A DNA stretch of 64,000 nucleotides. Source: Anaerolineae bacterium (GTDB lineage: Bacteria > Chloroflexota > Anaerolineae > 4572-78 > J111). The translations under genes were made by a program, and so were the position numbers. The first letter of the stretch is position 1; each line of letters starts with the position of its first letter. This document shows, one piece after another, positions 39,872 through 49,266 of this stretch. Below the pieces are notes generated by a model. It was not told the DNA's origin. It saw only the letters and a program-made list of their open reading frames with translations, and searched no databases. The stretch is taken from NCBI GenBank assembly GCA_023382535.1, contig JAHDWA010000029.1, positions 51,959-115,958 on the forward strand. The letters run 5' to 3'.

Positions 39872-41072
39872 ACATCTCCACTTCGATAGTTGCGCCGGCG
39901 GGACCATCCCGCCAGCGGGTTTGGGTCAGTAATAACCGATCCCCTTTCTTTTCACACAACCAGATCAGATCAGACTCAACCTCCACTACCCGGTTATCCG
40001 TCAGGGGATCGAAGCGGAACACGGCGATGAGCGGCAGCTTCAGCTCGCGGGCTAACGCCTTCAAGGCGCGGCAGGCCGAAGCCAATTCCTCGGCCCGGCT
40101 GTCATAGCGCTGCTCGTTACGCAGAAGCTGGAGATAATTGACGATGATCAAATCCAGGCCCCACAGGTAGTGGAGCCAGCGCGCTTTGCTGCGCAGCTCC
40201 GCCACCAGCAGGCCCGGTGTGTCGTCTACGTAAATCCCCAGTTCGGCCAGGCGCGTTTTAGCCGTGAGCACTTCTGCCCCTTCCAGTTCGATATCGCCGG
40301 TCCGCAGGCGCTGGGCGTCGAGGCCGGTTTCATCGGCCAGCAGCCGCTGTACCACCTGGTCGCTCGACGACTCCAGGGAAAACAGGGCCACTTTATGCCC
40401 GGCCAGGCCCGCGCCCCTGGCGATCCGGAGGGCCAGTTTCGTTTTGAACGTTCCCGGCTCGCCGGCCAGCAGCACCAGATCACCCGCCTGTAGGCGGCCG
40501 CTGAGCGCATCGAGCGTCGGCAGCCCCGTCGAAAGGCCGAGGCTTGCGGGTTGGGCTTTAGCCCGATCGAAGTAGCGCCGGAGCAGGACGCTGAGCGGGG
40601 CAACCGGCCCCAGCCGGTCCTCTTTGAGCAGGGCCAGCAGGGTAGATTCGGCCAGGGCCAGAGCCTCGTCCAAGACATCCACATTGGCGCCAGCGCGATG
40701 CGCCAGGCGCACGACCCGGCCGCAACCGTTGATCAAGCGCCGCAGCCGAGCATACTTGCGAATGATGGCCGCGTAGGTATCCAGGTTCTCAGCCGAGATC
40801 ATCGGGGTATGTTCCATCTCGACCAAATAGGCGAACCCACCGACATCGGCCAGGTTGCCGTTTAAACGATCGCTGAGTGTCACCAGGTCGAGCGGCAGAC
40901 CCGCTTTCTCGATGTCGAGCATGGCCTGCAAGATGAAAGCGTGGCGTTCCTCGAAAAAATCAGCCGGGCGCACCAAGCGGCTGGCCCGGCTGATGGTTTT
41001 GGGTTCTTGCAAGATAGCCCCTAAAAACGCCTGTTCAGCCTCAACATTGTGAGGGTCCTGAACCCTGATCAT
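39744..41072 (-). CDS. DnaB-like replicative helicase
   Basis: This 442-aa protein has the DnaB N-terminal domain (VEAEQAFLGAILQEP, FFEERHAFILQAML) and a RecA-like C-terminal domain with STGLPTLDALSGRLQAGDL, the P-loop GEPGTFKT, FSLESSSDQVVQRLL and the Walker B LDLIIVNYLQLL. It would unwind the phage replication fork. The P-loop has F where the usual GK motif has G before K. The last ~45 residues overlap the next gene and are not DnaB-like. Start ATG 41072 with GGAGG. Confidence 0.85.
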   Translation of the reverse strand: MIRVQDPHNVEAEQAFLGAILQEPKTISRASRLVRPADFFEERHAFILQAMLDIEKAGLPLDLVTLSDRLNGNLADVGGFAYLVEMEHTPMISAENLDTYAAIIRKYARLRRLINGCGRVVRLAHRAGANVDVLDEALALAESTLLALLKEDRLGPVAPLSVLLRRYFDRAKAQPASLGLSTGLPTLDALSGRLQAGDLVLLAGEPGTFKTKLALRIARGAGLAGHKVALFSLESSSDQVVQRLLADETGLDAQRLRTGDIELEGAEVLTAKTRLAELGIYVDDTPGLLVAELRSKARWLHYLWGLDLIIVNYLQLLRNEQRYDSRAEELASACRALKALARELKLPLIAVFRFDPLTDNRVVEVESDLIWLCEKKGDRLLLTQTRWRDGPAGATIEVEMYERADQGAAGSGLEGHAGQGSHPGPAQMRGANKLDHLAQPPG

Positions 41073-41341
41073 GGGCGATTATCCTCCGTCACGAAGTAGA
41101 GGACGTCGCCTTCTTCGTGGTAGGGTGAATAGTGAAAGGTGACGTGGCGATCACAATATTTGATCATGATGCCGTTGAAGTTGTGGATCACGACCTTACA
41201 GCCGCAGCCGAGCAAGATACTATCTACGATGGGTTCCTCTCTTAGCCGTTTCATCTCTTTCTCAAGAGACGTGATTCGCTCGGCCAATCGTCTCGGCGTG
41301 GTCGGGTGCATAACTTTCTTTTTGGGTTCAATTGGCGGCAT
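41069..41341 (-). CDS. Small hypothetical protein
   Basis: This 90-aa protein has a basic coiled-coil start (RRLAERITSLEKEMKRLREE) then a β-rich part with cysteines (LLGCGCKVVIHNF..., YCDRHVTFHY). Overlaps the helicase start by 4 nt, so it may be a helicase partner. Not recognised. Confidence 0.5.
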   Translation of the reverse strand: MPPIEPKKKVMHPTTPRRLAERITSLEKEMKRLREEPIVDSILLGCGCKVVIHNFNGIMIKYCDRHVTFHYSPYHEEGDVLYFVTEDNRP

Positions 41342-41349
41342 ACTCTCTC

Positions 41350-42108
41350 CTATTCCCAGGCGACGAACGACTTGAGCCGTTTGCCCTTGAGATATTCAAA
41401 TTGATCTTCACTTTCCATCAGCAGCCGGACCTCGACCCGACCATCCTCCAAGCGCTTCCAGAAGCCGACGACCTTATCCCAATAGAACTTGCGGGTAAAG
41501 AGCATCAGCTCCTCGTTTTCGACCTTGGGGTTGGCGACCATGCCGAGGATGTTACGCACTTCGGCGACCTTCTGCTCCGGCTCCATGTCCTCATTCACGG
41601 CGATCTTCTTGATGATGGGCGCCACGTGACCGACGCGGTTGACGGTCGTGCGGGCCTCGGCATTGAGGCTGAGGAACCACTTTTCCACCTGGCGCTGGCT
41701 GACATTTTCAAAGACCTCATTCTCGACGCACCAGGGGATGATGACCTCGGCCAGCGTCCGGCAGCGGGAGATGGCCGCCGCCGAGTGGCGAATATTGTGG
41801 GCGCTCATCCATTGCTCGATGGTCTGAAAGTCGCTGAACAGGGCATTATTGGCCACGTCGAGCATCAAGGCCGCTTCCACCGAGTCCAAGATTTCCTTGT
41901 GCTTCTGGTTGAGCATGAGCGCCGTGCCGTAGATCAGGCCGGCTTTCTTGTGGGGGTCGTCGGGAATTTCTTCCGCATGGAAATAGTTGACGTACTGCTT
42001 GGCGGCTTTGAGTGTGTCCGATTTGGCCGCCGCGACGGACTCCGTGCCGTCGCCGTTGAAACACAGGTAATGTTTAGGCAGCTCGGGTTGTTTCTGTTTC
42101 TTGGGCAT
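41350..42108 (-). CDS. Hypothetical phage protein
   Basis: This 252-aa αβ protein (KHYLCFNGDGTESVAAAKSD, RHSAAAISRCRTLAEVIIPW, LKGKRLKSFVAWE) has no motif I can assign. It lies between a RusA-like resolvase gene (overlapping by 35 nt) and the helicase operon. A DNA-metabolism role is possible by context only. Confidence 0.5.
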   Translation of the reverse strand: MPKKQKQPELPKHYLCFNGDGTESVAAAKSDTLKAAKQYVNYFHAEEIPDDPHKKAGLIYGTALMLNQKHKEILDSVEAALMLDVANNALFSDFQTIEQWMSAHNIRHSAAAISRCRTLAEVIIPWCVENEVFENVSQRQVEKWFLSLNAEARTTVNRVGHVAPIIKKIAVNEDMEPEQKVAEVRNILGMVANPKVENEELMLFTRKFYWDKVVGFWKRLEDGRVEVRLLMESEDQFEYLKGKRLKSFVAWE

Positions 42109-42484
42109 TGATGAGAACCTCGTAAATCAGTTCGCCCTCCGGATCGTCGTGGCTAACGTTCACGACCTGAGCCAGAAAGCGGTAATCGCCGCGCTGGCCC
42201 ACGCCGAAGGCATCAGCAATGGCATCCTGGGCTAGTTTTAAGAAGTTGTCGCCGTCGGGCTTCTGGCCCGTCCGCTTGGGGAAGCGAGCCGTCAGGCGAA
42301 TAGTGACGATCTGCTCCGGCTGAAGCCGGATGCCCTGCTCGTCAATCCAGTAGGCGACCTTTTGCCGCAGCACGTTCTTCCAGGCAGCCGCCTCGTGTTT
42401 GAGGACCGGCCGGCCGGTGTGGCGGTTGCGGGTGTGGGAGTGATTGACCGAGACTTCAGGCAGATAAGGCATTGAAAAAAACAT
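42074..42484 (-). CDS. RusA-like Holliday junction resolvase
   Basis: The 136-aa product (start ATG 42484, AAGGAA site) has the RusA arrangement VTIRLTARFPKRTGQKPDGDNFLKLAQDA, whose conserved Asp residues (PDGDN) bind the catalytic metal, and a late acidic pair (SHDDPEG). RusA resolves four-way junctions formed in phage replication. The motif match is good though the middle is divergent. Confidence 0.75.
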   Translation of the reverse strand: MFFSMPYLPEVSVNHSHTRNRHTGRPVLKHEAAAWKNVLRQKVAYWIDEQGIRLQPEQIVTIRLTARFPKRTGQKPDGDNFLKLAQDAIADAFGVGQRGDYRFLAQVVNVSHDDPEGELIYEVLINAQETETTRAA

Positions 42485-42488
42485 GGGT

Positions 42489-42803
42489 TTATTCCTTTGC
42501 CACTGGCAGGACGTAGCGGCTGTGCCAGGGGGAGCGGCCGCGCTCCAGCTTGATGGCGTGGCCGGCCTCGACCAACTCATCCAGGTGGCGCTGCACCGCC
42601 TGGCCGGAAGTGGGAGACAGCTTTGCGCCCAGCAAGATCGCTTCCTGAAGGATGGTTTTGCGCGTTGGTCGTTGGGCCAGACCCTTGAAGTAAAAGGCGA
42701 GTTCGAGATTGGTTAGGGCTTGCAGGACGCGCGCCTTGGTCGGGTGTTCGCGGAGCAACTCCTCCCAGCCGGGAACATTAACGGGGTTGAGAATCGTTTC
42801 CAT
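42489..42803 (-). CDS. Winged-helix hypothetical protein
   Basis: The 104-aa product appears to be a winged helix (KARVLQALTNLELAFYF..., GQAVQRHLDELVEAGHAIKLERG). It is divergent from the gene at 42866, so it may control both directions. No named family. Confidence 0.5.
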   Translation of the reverse strand: METILNPVNVPGWEELLREHPTKARVLQALTNLELAFYFKGLAQRPTRKTILQEAILLGAKLSPTSGQAVQRHLDELVEAGHAIKLERGRSPWHSRYVLPVAKE

Positions 42804-42865
42804 AGGTGATCATCCTTTCAAACTCGATTATGACACCCTTCACTTTCAAAATTAAGGGCCATAAC

Positions 42866-43435
42866 ATGAGCAGCATGGACGATCTCGCCTTAACTCCCGA
42901 TGGTTTGCAAGTCTGCCAGGACGAGTACCTAGTCAGCCAGGTCTTGGAACTGCTGTTTCACGGCAAGGATGCCGGCGGCCGCGCCCACAGTATTGAAAGC
43001 GCCTGCCGCGAGGTGGGCATCGCTAAAGCTACCTGGTATCGCTGGTGCAAAGACGGCGCTTTAGAGCCATACAAAGCGGCGTTAGCCGTCCAGATGTCGA
43101 GCGCCATTCAGGAAGTCGTCATTCCTCGCTACCGGGAGATTTACGAGGGCCTGGTCAGCCTGGCGCTTGGCCAGCGGCCAACCAATGCCGATCCGGGCAT
43201 GGAAGTCAAAGCCGGCGATATGATCAAAGCGATCAAACTGCTGGCGACCGTTGTCCCGGTCCAACCCCTGGCCGCGCCGGCAGACCACGGCGACAAAGAC
43301 GCCGAGGATTATTTAGAGGGGGCGCAGTTCAAGCAGATTTTCGTCAAGGGCGATATGAACTTTATCTACCAGGGCAACGGCCAGCCGCAGTTTGGGCAGC
43401 TTCAAGGCGGGGACGAGATTATAGATTCAGAGTAG
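42866..43435 (+). CDS. Terminase small subunit-like HTH protein
   Basis: About 189 aa from ATG 42866 (an upstream ATG at 42830 is less likely). It has an HTH for target recognition: SIESACREVGIAKATWYRWCKDG, followed by a helical region and an acidic C-terminus. The layout fits phage terminase small subunits or related HTH proteins that bind pac/cos sites. It is a lone rightward gene among leftward ones and far from the large terminase at 62617, which weakens the call. Confidence 0.45.
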   Translation: MSSMDDLALTPDGLQVCQDEYLVSQVLELLFHGKDAGGRAHSIESACREVGIAKATWYRWCKDGALEPYKAALAVQMSSAIQEVVIPRYREIYEGLVSLALGQRPTNADPGMEVKAGDMIKAIKLLATVVPVQPLAAPADHGDKDAEDYLEGAQFKQIFVKGDMNFIYQGNGQPQFGQLQGGDEIIDSE

Positions 43436-43682
43436 CGAGTGCCGCCGCAGATCGGGCCGCGAGGTCGTAAATATCCGCCTCCGGGATCACCCGGTCGGCC
43501 CGGTAGAACACCTGCCAGCCTTCCGAAGTCCACAGGTACAGCATTGTGGAGAATTGCCCGAATCTGGCCTTGAACAGTTGGCTGGCGCAGCCGAAGATTA
43601 CCAGCCGGGACTCGCCTGGTGGGATTTCTTCCAGAATCTTGATCAGATTCTGGTCAACCTTGACGTGACCATTGTCAGGCAT
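43419..43682 (-). CDS. Hypothetical small protein
   Basis: The 87-aa product (start ATG 43682, GAGGAGG) has an αβ sequence with FGQFSTMLYLWTSEGWQVFYRADR. It converges with the HTH gene (17-nt overlap of ends). Not recognised. Confidence 0.5.
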   Translation of the reverse strand: MPDNGHVKVDQNLIKILEEIPPGESRLVIFGCASQLFKARFGQFSTMLYLWTSEGWQVFYRADRVIPEADIYDLAARSAAALATLNL

Positions 43683-44007
43683 CTTTGTCCTCCTCACCCG
43701 GCCCGACCAACTCCTCGTAGGGATTGCCGGTGAACAGCCTGGCCAGCGGAAAAAATTCCACATTGCCTTGACCATCAGGGACAACTGCCACGACGACCGG
43801 GACCGGGGCCTGGGTCTGTCGGTCACGCAGGGCTATACCGGCCAAATGGCCGTAGCGAACCGCCTGCTCGATATTATTCAGATGACTTTGATAGCCTGGA
43901 TAGCGGGCAAAGAAGCCCTCCAGCGGTTCGCCGGCTGAGAAGGGCGGCCAAACATCTTCGGGTTGGGGCGTGATCGGCCCCTCAGTCTTTTGTTTTTTCT
44001 TCGCCAT
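43675..44007 (-). CDS. Hypothetical phage protein
   Basis: The 110-aa product has a basic start (MAKKKQKTEG), a central helix and β-strands (APVPVVVAVVPDGQGNVEFF) and an acidic end. It overlaps the next gene by 8 nt. Palindrome site 3 lies directly upstream of its ribosome site. Not recognised. Confidence 0.5.
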   Translation of the reverse strand: MAKKKQKTEGPITPQPEDVWPPFSAGEPLEGFFARYPGYQSHLNNIEQAVRYGHLAGIALRDRQTQAPVPVVVAVVPDGQGNVEFFPLARLFTGNPYEELVGPGEEDKDA

Positions 44008-44021
44008 AAATCAACCTTTCT

Positions 44022-44037
44022 TTCCCCAATTGGGGAA
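44022..44037. promoter_or_regulatory. Palindrome TTCCCCAATTGGGGAA, site 3
   Basis: Between the end of the 1730-aa gene (with an AAGCCGGGTTGG/CCAACCCGGCTT terminator at 44038-44066) and the start of the gene at 44007. Confidence 0.65.
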
Positions 44038-44073
44038 AGCCGGGTTGGTATTTCCAACCCGGCTTTATTTGAA

Positions 44074-47000
44074 TTAGTCTACTTCTTCCTCATCGGCGTC
44101 GTCCGAAGGAATGATCTCCTCGGCTTCCTGCCCGATCTCCAAGGCTACCCGCGCTGCCTGGCGATTTTCAGCCTCGTCGGCCTCACCCAGCGTCTCGCGG
44201 ATTTCCCGCTCGACGCCGGATAGCTCGGCCTCGATGGCGGCCAGCTCGTCGGCCTTCTCGAAAGGCGCGGCGATGATCCGCTCTGTCTCGGCGATCTGGC
44301 GCTCGTCGTCAGCTATATCAGCCAGGCGCTCGCGGACCTTCTCCGGCAGGTCCTCCTCGTACAGCCGCTTGAGGACGTTGGCGTTGAGGGTGGCCCGGGT
44401 TTCCTCGACGATCCGCAGATCGAACTTGACCGAAAAATCCAGGTCGTCGTTTTCAAGATGAATTTCCTTATCCACCTTGATCTTGGGCGGCGGTGGTGGC
44501 CCTTTGGCCTCTGCGGGCCACTCCGCAGGCTGGGCCTCTGCACCCTCCAGGGGGGCCTGTTGGCCTCTACGGGCCACTTCGTCAGCCGCGCCCCAGTAGT
44601 TGCGGTCCACCTTAGCCCGGACCGGCTCGGGTTTCTCCTCAACTTTGGTGCCAAGATAGAACACCTTGAGATTGTAAAGCTGCCCGATCTCTATTTTCTG
44701 GTCCAGCGTCTCGAAGTGCGGCGCGGCCAGGTCGTAGAGCTGCTGGCCCAGCGTCACCGCCGCCTCGATGCCCCCCTCCTGCACCGGCTGTAGCAGCGCC
44801 TGGTAGCGTTCCAGCTTGCCCCGGTCGCTTTCCAGCTCGCGGGTCAAGCGGGACAGGCGGCCGCGCGCCCGGTAAAGGGTGTCGTTGTACTCCCGCTTTT
44901 GAGCGGTCAGGATGCGCAGCTTTGTTTGCAACTCCACCTGGCGAATGATCGCCGGGTTGCCGGTGGCCAGGGCGGTCATTTCCCGTGCCGAGAGCACAGC
45001 CATGCCCGGGTCCTCGATGGTGTTCACACTCAGATCATCCGAGTTGAACTGGACGATGAAGTTGTATTTACGCTCGACCGTCTGCCAGCGATACACGTCG
45101 AAGCTGCCGCCCATGACATAGCGGTAGATGCTGATTTGAGGGCAGAGATTGCCCTGCCGCCAGATGCGGCCATCCCGTTGTTCCAGCCAGGCCGGTTTCC
45201 AGGGGCAGTCGAGGTGATGGAGGGCCACGAGTAGGCGTTGGCAGTTGAGGCCGATGCCCATGATTTCGGTATGTCCGATAGCGATTCTGATTTTGCCGGC
45301 ATTGAGAGCTGTGGCCAGCCTGGCTTTCTTGTCGTCGTCGCTGTAATCCTGGGCAAAGGCGATGTGTTCGGGTTTGACGCCGCGAGCGATCAACTTCTGG
45401 CGCAGGTCCTCATAGACAGACCACTGGCCCGGCTTTGGAGTTGAACTGTCGAGAAAGATAAGTTGGGTCAGGGGGTAGAAGCCGGGCCGGTCGGGCAGTT
45501 CGGCCGCGTGGGTGTCGTGATAGATTTGGGCAACCTGAGCCGCGCACAGGTTGGCCTTGCTGCCGACGTAATCCTCGGTGATATGAATGATCTCTCCGGT
45601 TTTTTTGCCGTCCTCATCTACCACCGGGAACTCGCCCAGGAGTCGCGCGTCAAGGCTGGCCTTGTCCGCATCGGACATAATTTTGAGGATGTTGTCTACA
45701 TGCGGGTCCACCCCACCCAGGTTGTTAGCCCGGTTCGCCAGCGTCTCGATGATCCGCTGCAACTCGGGGTAGGGCTTGGCGTCAATGCCGATGGGTTTAT
45801 CCGTCAACAGGGGCGGCCGGACAATGCCCGCCTTGTCCGCGTCCATCTGAGTGTCGGCCACTTCCCACCACAGCCGCTTGAGCTGGACCAGGTTGTTGAA
45901 GCTGGCGAAGCGGGAGGCCATGCGGAAGCCGCTGCCGTCGGGTTTCATCTCGACGCCGGTGACGACCTTACCAAACGTGGCCGCCCAGGCATCGAAGTGG
46001 TGCAGACCCAGCTCGCGCAGCCGGTCGGGCATGAGATAGTTCATCATCACCCACACCTCGCTGATCGAGTTTTCAACCGGCGTGCCGGTAGCGAAGGCGA
46101 TAAAGCCGCCCTTCTGCTGGAGGTGACGGATTTTGAGAAACATATCGAAGGCCCGGCCCGATTCAGAGCCGCCCACCCCGCTAATGCGGGTCATAACGGA
46201 GTGGAACCAGAGGTTTTTATAGGCCCCCGACTCGTCCACCAGCAAAGCAACCAGGCCCAGGTCCTCAAAGTACAGCGCGTTTTCGTCGTGGGCCGCGCCC
46301 TGGGCCATCGCTTTGCGCAGCTTCAGTTCGAGCCGTTTCTTGGCCTTTTCCAGTTCCTTGGTCGAGACACGATCTCCACGCGCCTCAAAAAGCGCATCTT
46401 CCAGTTCTCTAATCTGGTCCCGCAAGAACTTGGCTTTGGTCGCCGGCCGGAGCGGGATTTGGTAGAAAACCGGGTGGGTGGTGATGATGACGTCGTAATC
46501 CTCGGTTGTGATCCGGGCCAACTGCCGGCGGCGGTGGCTGGCGCTCTGGCCGGAGGCGATAGGCGAGATGGCGGCCAGCGGGTACGCTTCGCGGAAGGAG
46601 GCCACGAACTGGCCGAAGGTCGCTCGTTTGACCACGATGCAAATCCGCTTGCGCAGCCGGGTTTGCCGGAGGCGCATCGTCAGCCCGGTCAGGCTGTACG
46701 TCTTGCCGAAGCCAACCGAGTGCGCGATCATCAACGCCTGCTGCTGCAAGCCGCGCCAGATGACATCCTTTTGAATCTGGCGCAGGACAACCTTGGGGTT
46801 CAGGCCGGGGAAGTGCAAGGGAGTGCCGTCGAACCGGCGCGGCAGGGTGCTGTTGAATTTCTCGTTGTAAATCTGGACCAGCCGATCCGCGCGAGCCTCG
46901 TTGGCCCAAATCCACTTGTCGAAGGCGGTCCGAATTTCTTCCTGCTTGGCCCGCGCGACGAGGGTATCCTCCTGGTTGACGGTCCGGTGTTTCTTACCGT

Positions 47001-49266
47001 CATCATCCTCCCACTCGTCGTGGATCGTGGCCTGCTGCTGATTGAGGCATTTTTCGATCAGGTCCACGCCCTCGATGCGGGTCGTTCCCCAGGTCTGCCG
47101 GTTCTCTTGCGATTGGCGCAGCCGCTGGGCTTCGCTCAGGTCCAGCCGCCAGTAACCCAGCGTCTTGAGGTAAGTCGGCCTGATCCGGCCGGTGGTGCCA
47201 TGCGGGTCGTCGAAAAGCCGGCGCATGATGAACTCCTCGATGATATCCTTGGGGACCCACGGCGCACCGAGCTGCACAAAGATGTCTTTCGGCCCGACCG
47301 GGCGGGGCATCACTTCTTTCAAAGCCAGGATGTTGCGCTCGTAGCGGTTGGGGTTGGGGTCCCAAGGCCCTTCCTTGAGCAGCTTGTCCTCATGCTCGGC
47401 TATGGCCAGTTTCTGGCGAATGTTTCCGCTGAGATACTCGTCAGCGGTGACCCAAACCTTCTCGGCCGGGTCGAAGTAGATTTTACCCTCCAACGCCTCA
47501 ATCAACTGGGCCTCGCTCTGGCCGGTCAGCTCCATCATGCGGGGCAGGGCGACCTGCCCGGTTTCCCGCAGGGCGATGATGAGCGCATCCATGGGACTGT
47601 CGGCCTTATCAGGCCGGGTTTCGGGTTCGAGCAGCCGCTCGCTGAAGATGGCCGCCTTTTCGGCTTTGCCCTCGAAGGGGTCCCAGCGCTCCAAGGCCAG
47701 GATATTGTCACTGTCCACGTCGTCGCCGAAGGCGGCGATGTTGGCCGGCTCGTGGAGATAGCCCCACTTGGCGACGAAGCGCCGGTAAGCGGCATTTAGC
47801 TCCTGCTGGGCCTTTTTCAAATGCTCGTCGGAGACAAAGTTGACGTTGGCATGGATTGTCCGGTGGAAAGCGTCACGCACCTCGATCAAGCCGCGCACCC
47901 GCTGAAGCTGGCGGCCTTCGAGGTCTTTGGCCCGGTGCCAATCGCCTTGCTTGGTTTTCTGCCAGATGCGATAGTAGTCATCCATCGCATACGAGCCGGT
48001 CCGCAGCCAGGGGTCAGTGGGGGGATTGTCAAAGAAGTAGGATTCAACCACCAACTGCCGGCGTAGTTTGGGGACCGCGGGGCGATAGAGGTCCTCGGAG
48101 AACAGGCGCAGCCGTTTTTCTAGCTCGCCGGCCAGGTCGAAATTCTTTGACACAACACACTCGAAGGCATCCTCATAACGTCCGCCTTCTTTTTGCATCG
48201 TCCCCAACAGGCCGTAGTTCTCGAAGTCATAGAACTCATTGAGCCGGTATTCACCCTTGCTGACCGTATTCACGAAGTCATAGGCCGGGATTTCGTTAGG
48301 CCGATCCCCTCGTTTCAGCAGGAAGATGACGTCAGTTGTCACTTCGGTATGAGCGTTCTTCTTAAAGGTGTTGACCGGCAGCCGGACCGCGCCCAGGAAC
48401 CAGGCGTGTTGGGCCAGATAGGCCCGCACCTTCGACTCCAGGGCATCCATGGTGAAGCGGCTGGTGATGAAGCTGATCAGCCCACCCGGGCGCACATGGT
48501 CCAGGGCCTTGATGAAAAAGTAATTGTGCAGGCCAATATCGGCCAGGTGACTCCGGCCATTTTCATAGATTCCCGGATCGTGAACCCTCAGATCGGCGAA
48601 CGGCACATTCGAGATCGCCAGGTCGAAGAAATCAGGTTCGTAGGTGGTCGTCTCGTAACCGCCCACGTGCAGCGTGACCGAGGGGTAGAGCTGTTTGACC
48701 ACCGCCGCGCTGAGCAGGTCTAACTCGCAGGCCCAAAGCTGGCTCTTGGTGCGGATCGCCTCCGGCATCAGGCCGAAGTAATGGCCTGCGCCGGCAGCCG
48801 GCTCAAGGATATGCCCGCCGGTGAAACCCAGGTGCTCGATCACTTGCCATTGCCAACGAATGACCTCCGGCGAAGTGTAGTGGGCGTTGATCGTTGAGAA
48901 GCTGGCCGCCCGCCATTCGGCGTCGTCCAGGAGCGGCTTTAACTCAGCCTGGATGTCAATCCATTTACTCTTGGGCTTGGGGTGGAACGCCTGGCCGGAA
49001 TGGCCCCAGCCGGTCCACAGGACCAGTTGCTTTTGCTCGTCAGGCGTGGCCTGGCGCTTTTCTTCGCTCAACTGCTTGAGCAGGCGAATGATCTCGATGT
49101 TCTGCCGGATTTTTGCCATCTGGCCGCCGGCGCCAATCGGGTCCTGCACAGTAATGCGATAGTCTAAATCGGGTTTAAGGACGATCCCGTTCGACCGGCC
49201 GCCGCCATTACCATTGGGCGCAGCTAATTCGACCGGGGGCGCGTCGAAAAATGAGAGTTGGGACAT
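44074..49266 (-). CDS. Giant DNA methylase-helicase (DarB-like)
   Basis: This 1730-aa protein has a DNA adenine methyltransferase-like domain near the N-terminus: SAM-binding EPAAGAGHYFG around residue 155 and catalytic-site variant SNVPF (normally NPPF) around 215. A SNF2/superfamily-2 helicase follows: P-loop-like SVGFGKT near 850, Walker B variant LVDESG near 1010 and motif VI QRDGRIWRQGN near 1363. The C-terminus is coiled coil and acidic. Related phage proteins (P1 DarB type) are injected to block host restriction. The catalytic variants could mean altered chemistry. Two repeat copies lie in frame near the C-terminus (DEVARRGQ...). Confidence 0.8.
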   Translation of the reverse strand: MSQLSFFDAPPVELAAPNGNGGGRSNGIVLKPDLDYRITVQDPIGAGGQMAKIRQNIEIIRLLKQLSEEKRQATPDEQKQLVLWTGWGHSGQAFHPKPKSKWIDIQAELKPLLDDAEWRAASFSTINAHYTSPEVIRWQWQVIEHLGFTGGHILEPAAGAGHYFGLMPEAIRTKSQLWACELDLLSAAVVKQLYPSVTLHVGGYETTTYEPDFFDLAISNVPFADLRVHDPGIYENGRSHLADIGLHNYFFIKALDHVRPGGLISFITSRFTMDALESKVRAYLAQHAWFLGAVRLPVNTFKKNAHTEVTTDVIFLLKRGDRPNEIPAYDFVNTVSKGEYRLNEFYDFENYGLLGTMQKEGGRYEDAFECVVSKNFDLAGELEKRLRLFSEDLYRPAVPKLRRQLVVESYFFDNPPTDPWLRTGSYAMDDYYRIWQKTKQGDWHRAKDLEGRQLQRVRGLIEVRDAFHRTIHANVNFVSDEHLKKAQQELNAAYRRFVAKWGYLHEPANIAAFGDDVDSDNILALERWDPFEGKAEKAAIFSERLLEPETRPDKADSPMDALIIALRETGQVALPRMMELTGQSEAQLIEALEGKIYFDPAEKVWVTADEYLSGNIRQKLAIAEHEDKLLKEGPWDPNPNRYERNILALKEVMPRPVGPKDIFVQLGAPWVPKDIIEEFIMRRLFDDPHGTTGRIRPTYLKTLGYWRLDLSEAQRLRQSQENRQTWGTTRIEGVDLIEKCLNQQQATIHDEWEDDDGKKHRTVNQEDTLVARAKQEEIRTAFDKWIWANEARADRLVQIYNEKFNSTLPRRFDGTPLHFPGLNPKVVLRQIQKDVIWRGLQQQALMIAHSVGFGKTYSLTGLTMRLRQTRLRKRICIVVKRATFGQFVASFREAYPLAAISPIASGQSASHRRRQLARITTEDYDVIITTHPVFYQIPLRPATKAKFLRDQIRELEDALFEARGDRVSTKELEKAKKRLELKLRKAMAQGAAHDENALYFEDLGLVALLVDESGAYKNLWFHSVMTRISGVGGSESGRAFDMFLKIRHLQQKGGFIAFATGTPVENSISEVWVMMNYLMPDRLRELGLHHFDAWAATFGKVVTGVEMKPDGSGFRMASRFASFNNLVQLKRLWWEVADTQMDADKAGIVRPPLLTDKPIGIDAKPYPELQRIIETLANRANNLGGVDPHVDNILKIMSDADKASLDARLLGEFPVVDEDGKKTGEIIHITEDYVGSKANLCAAQVAQIYHDTHAAELPDRPGFYPLTQLIFLDSSTPKPGQWSVYEDLRQKLIARGVKPEHIAFAQDYSDDDKKARLATALNAGKIRIAIGHTEIMGIGLNCQRLLVALHHLDCPWKPAWLEQRDGRIWRQGNLCPQISIYRYVMGGSFDVYRWQTVERKYNFIVQFNSDDLSVNTIEDPGMAVLSAREMTALATGNPAIIRQVELQTKLRILTAQKREYNDTLYRARGRLSRLTRELESDRGKLERYQALLQPVQEGGIEAAVTLGQQLYDLAAPHFETLDQKIEIGQLYNLKVFYLGTKVEEKPEPVRAKVDRNYWGAADEVARRGQQAPLEGAEAQPAEWPAEAKGPPPPPKIKVDKEIHLENDDLDFSVKFDLRIVEETRATLNANVLKRLYEEDLPEKVRERLADIADDERQIAETERIIAAPFEKADELAAIEAELSGVEREIRETLGEADEAENRQAARVALEIGQEAEEIIPSDDADEEEVD
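44505..44526 (+). repeat. Dispersed hairpin repeat, copy 5 (diverged, in coding sequence)
   Basis: TGGCCTCTGC then GGGCCACTCCGC: three changes from consensus, 34 nt from copy 6 in the same gene, suggesting local duplication. Confidence 0.65.
44561..44582 (+). repeat. Dispersed hairpin repeat, copy 6 (in coding sequence)
   Basis: Exact consensus, encoding DEVARRGQ in a poorly conserved, low-complexity part of the methylase-helicase. Confidence 0.8.

Noticed and set aside
45463..47799. 778-codon open frame on the plus strand
   Set aside because: It lies entirely antisense to the methylase-helicase gene, has no ribosome site and its product is low in recognisable motifs; it is a shadow of GC-rich codon use.
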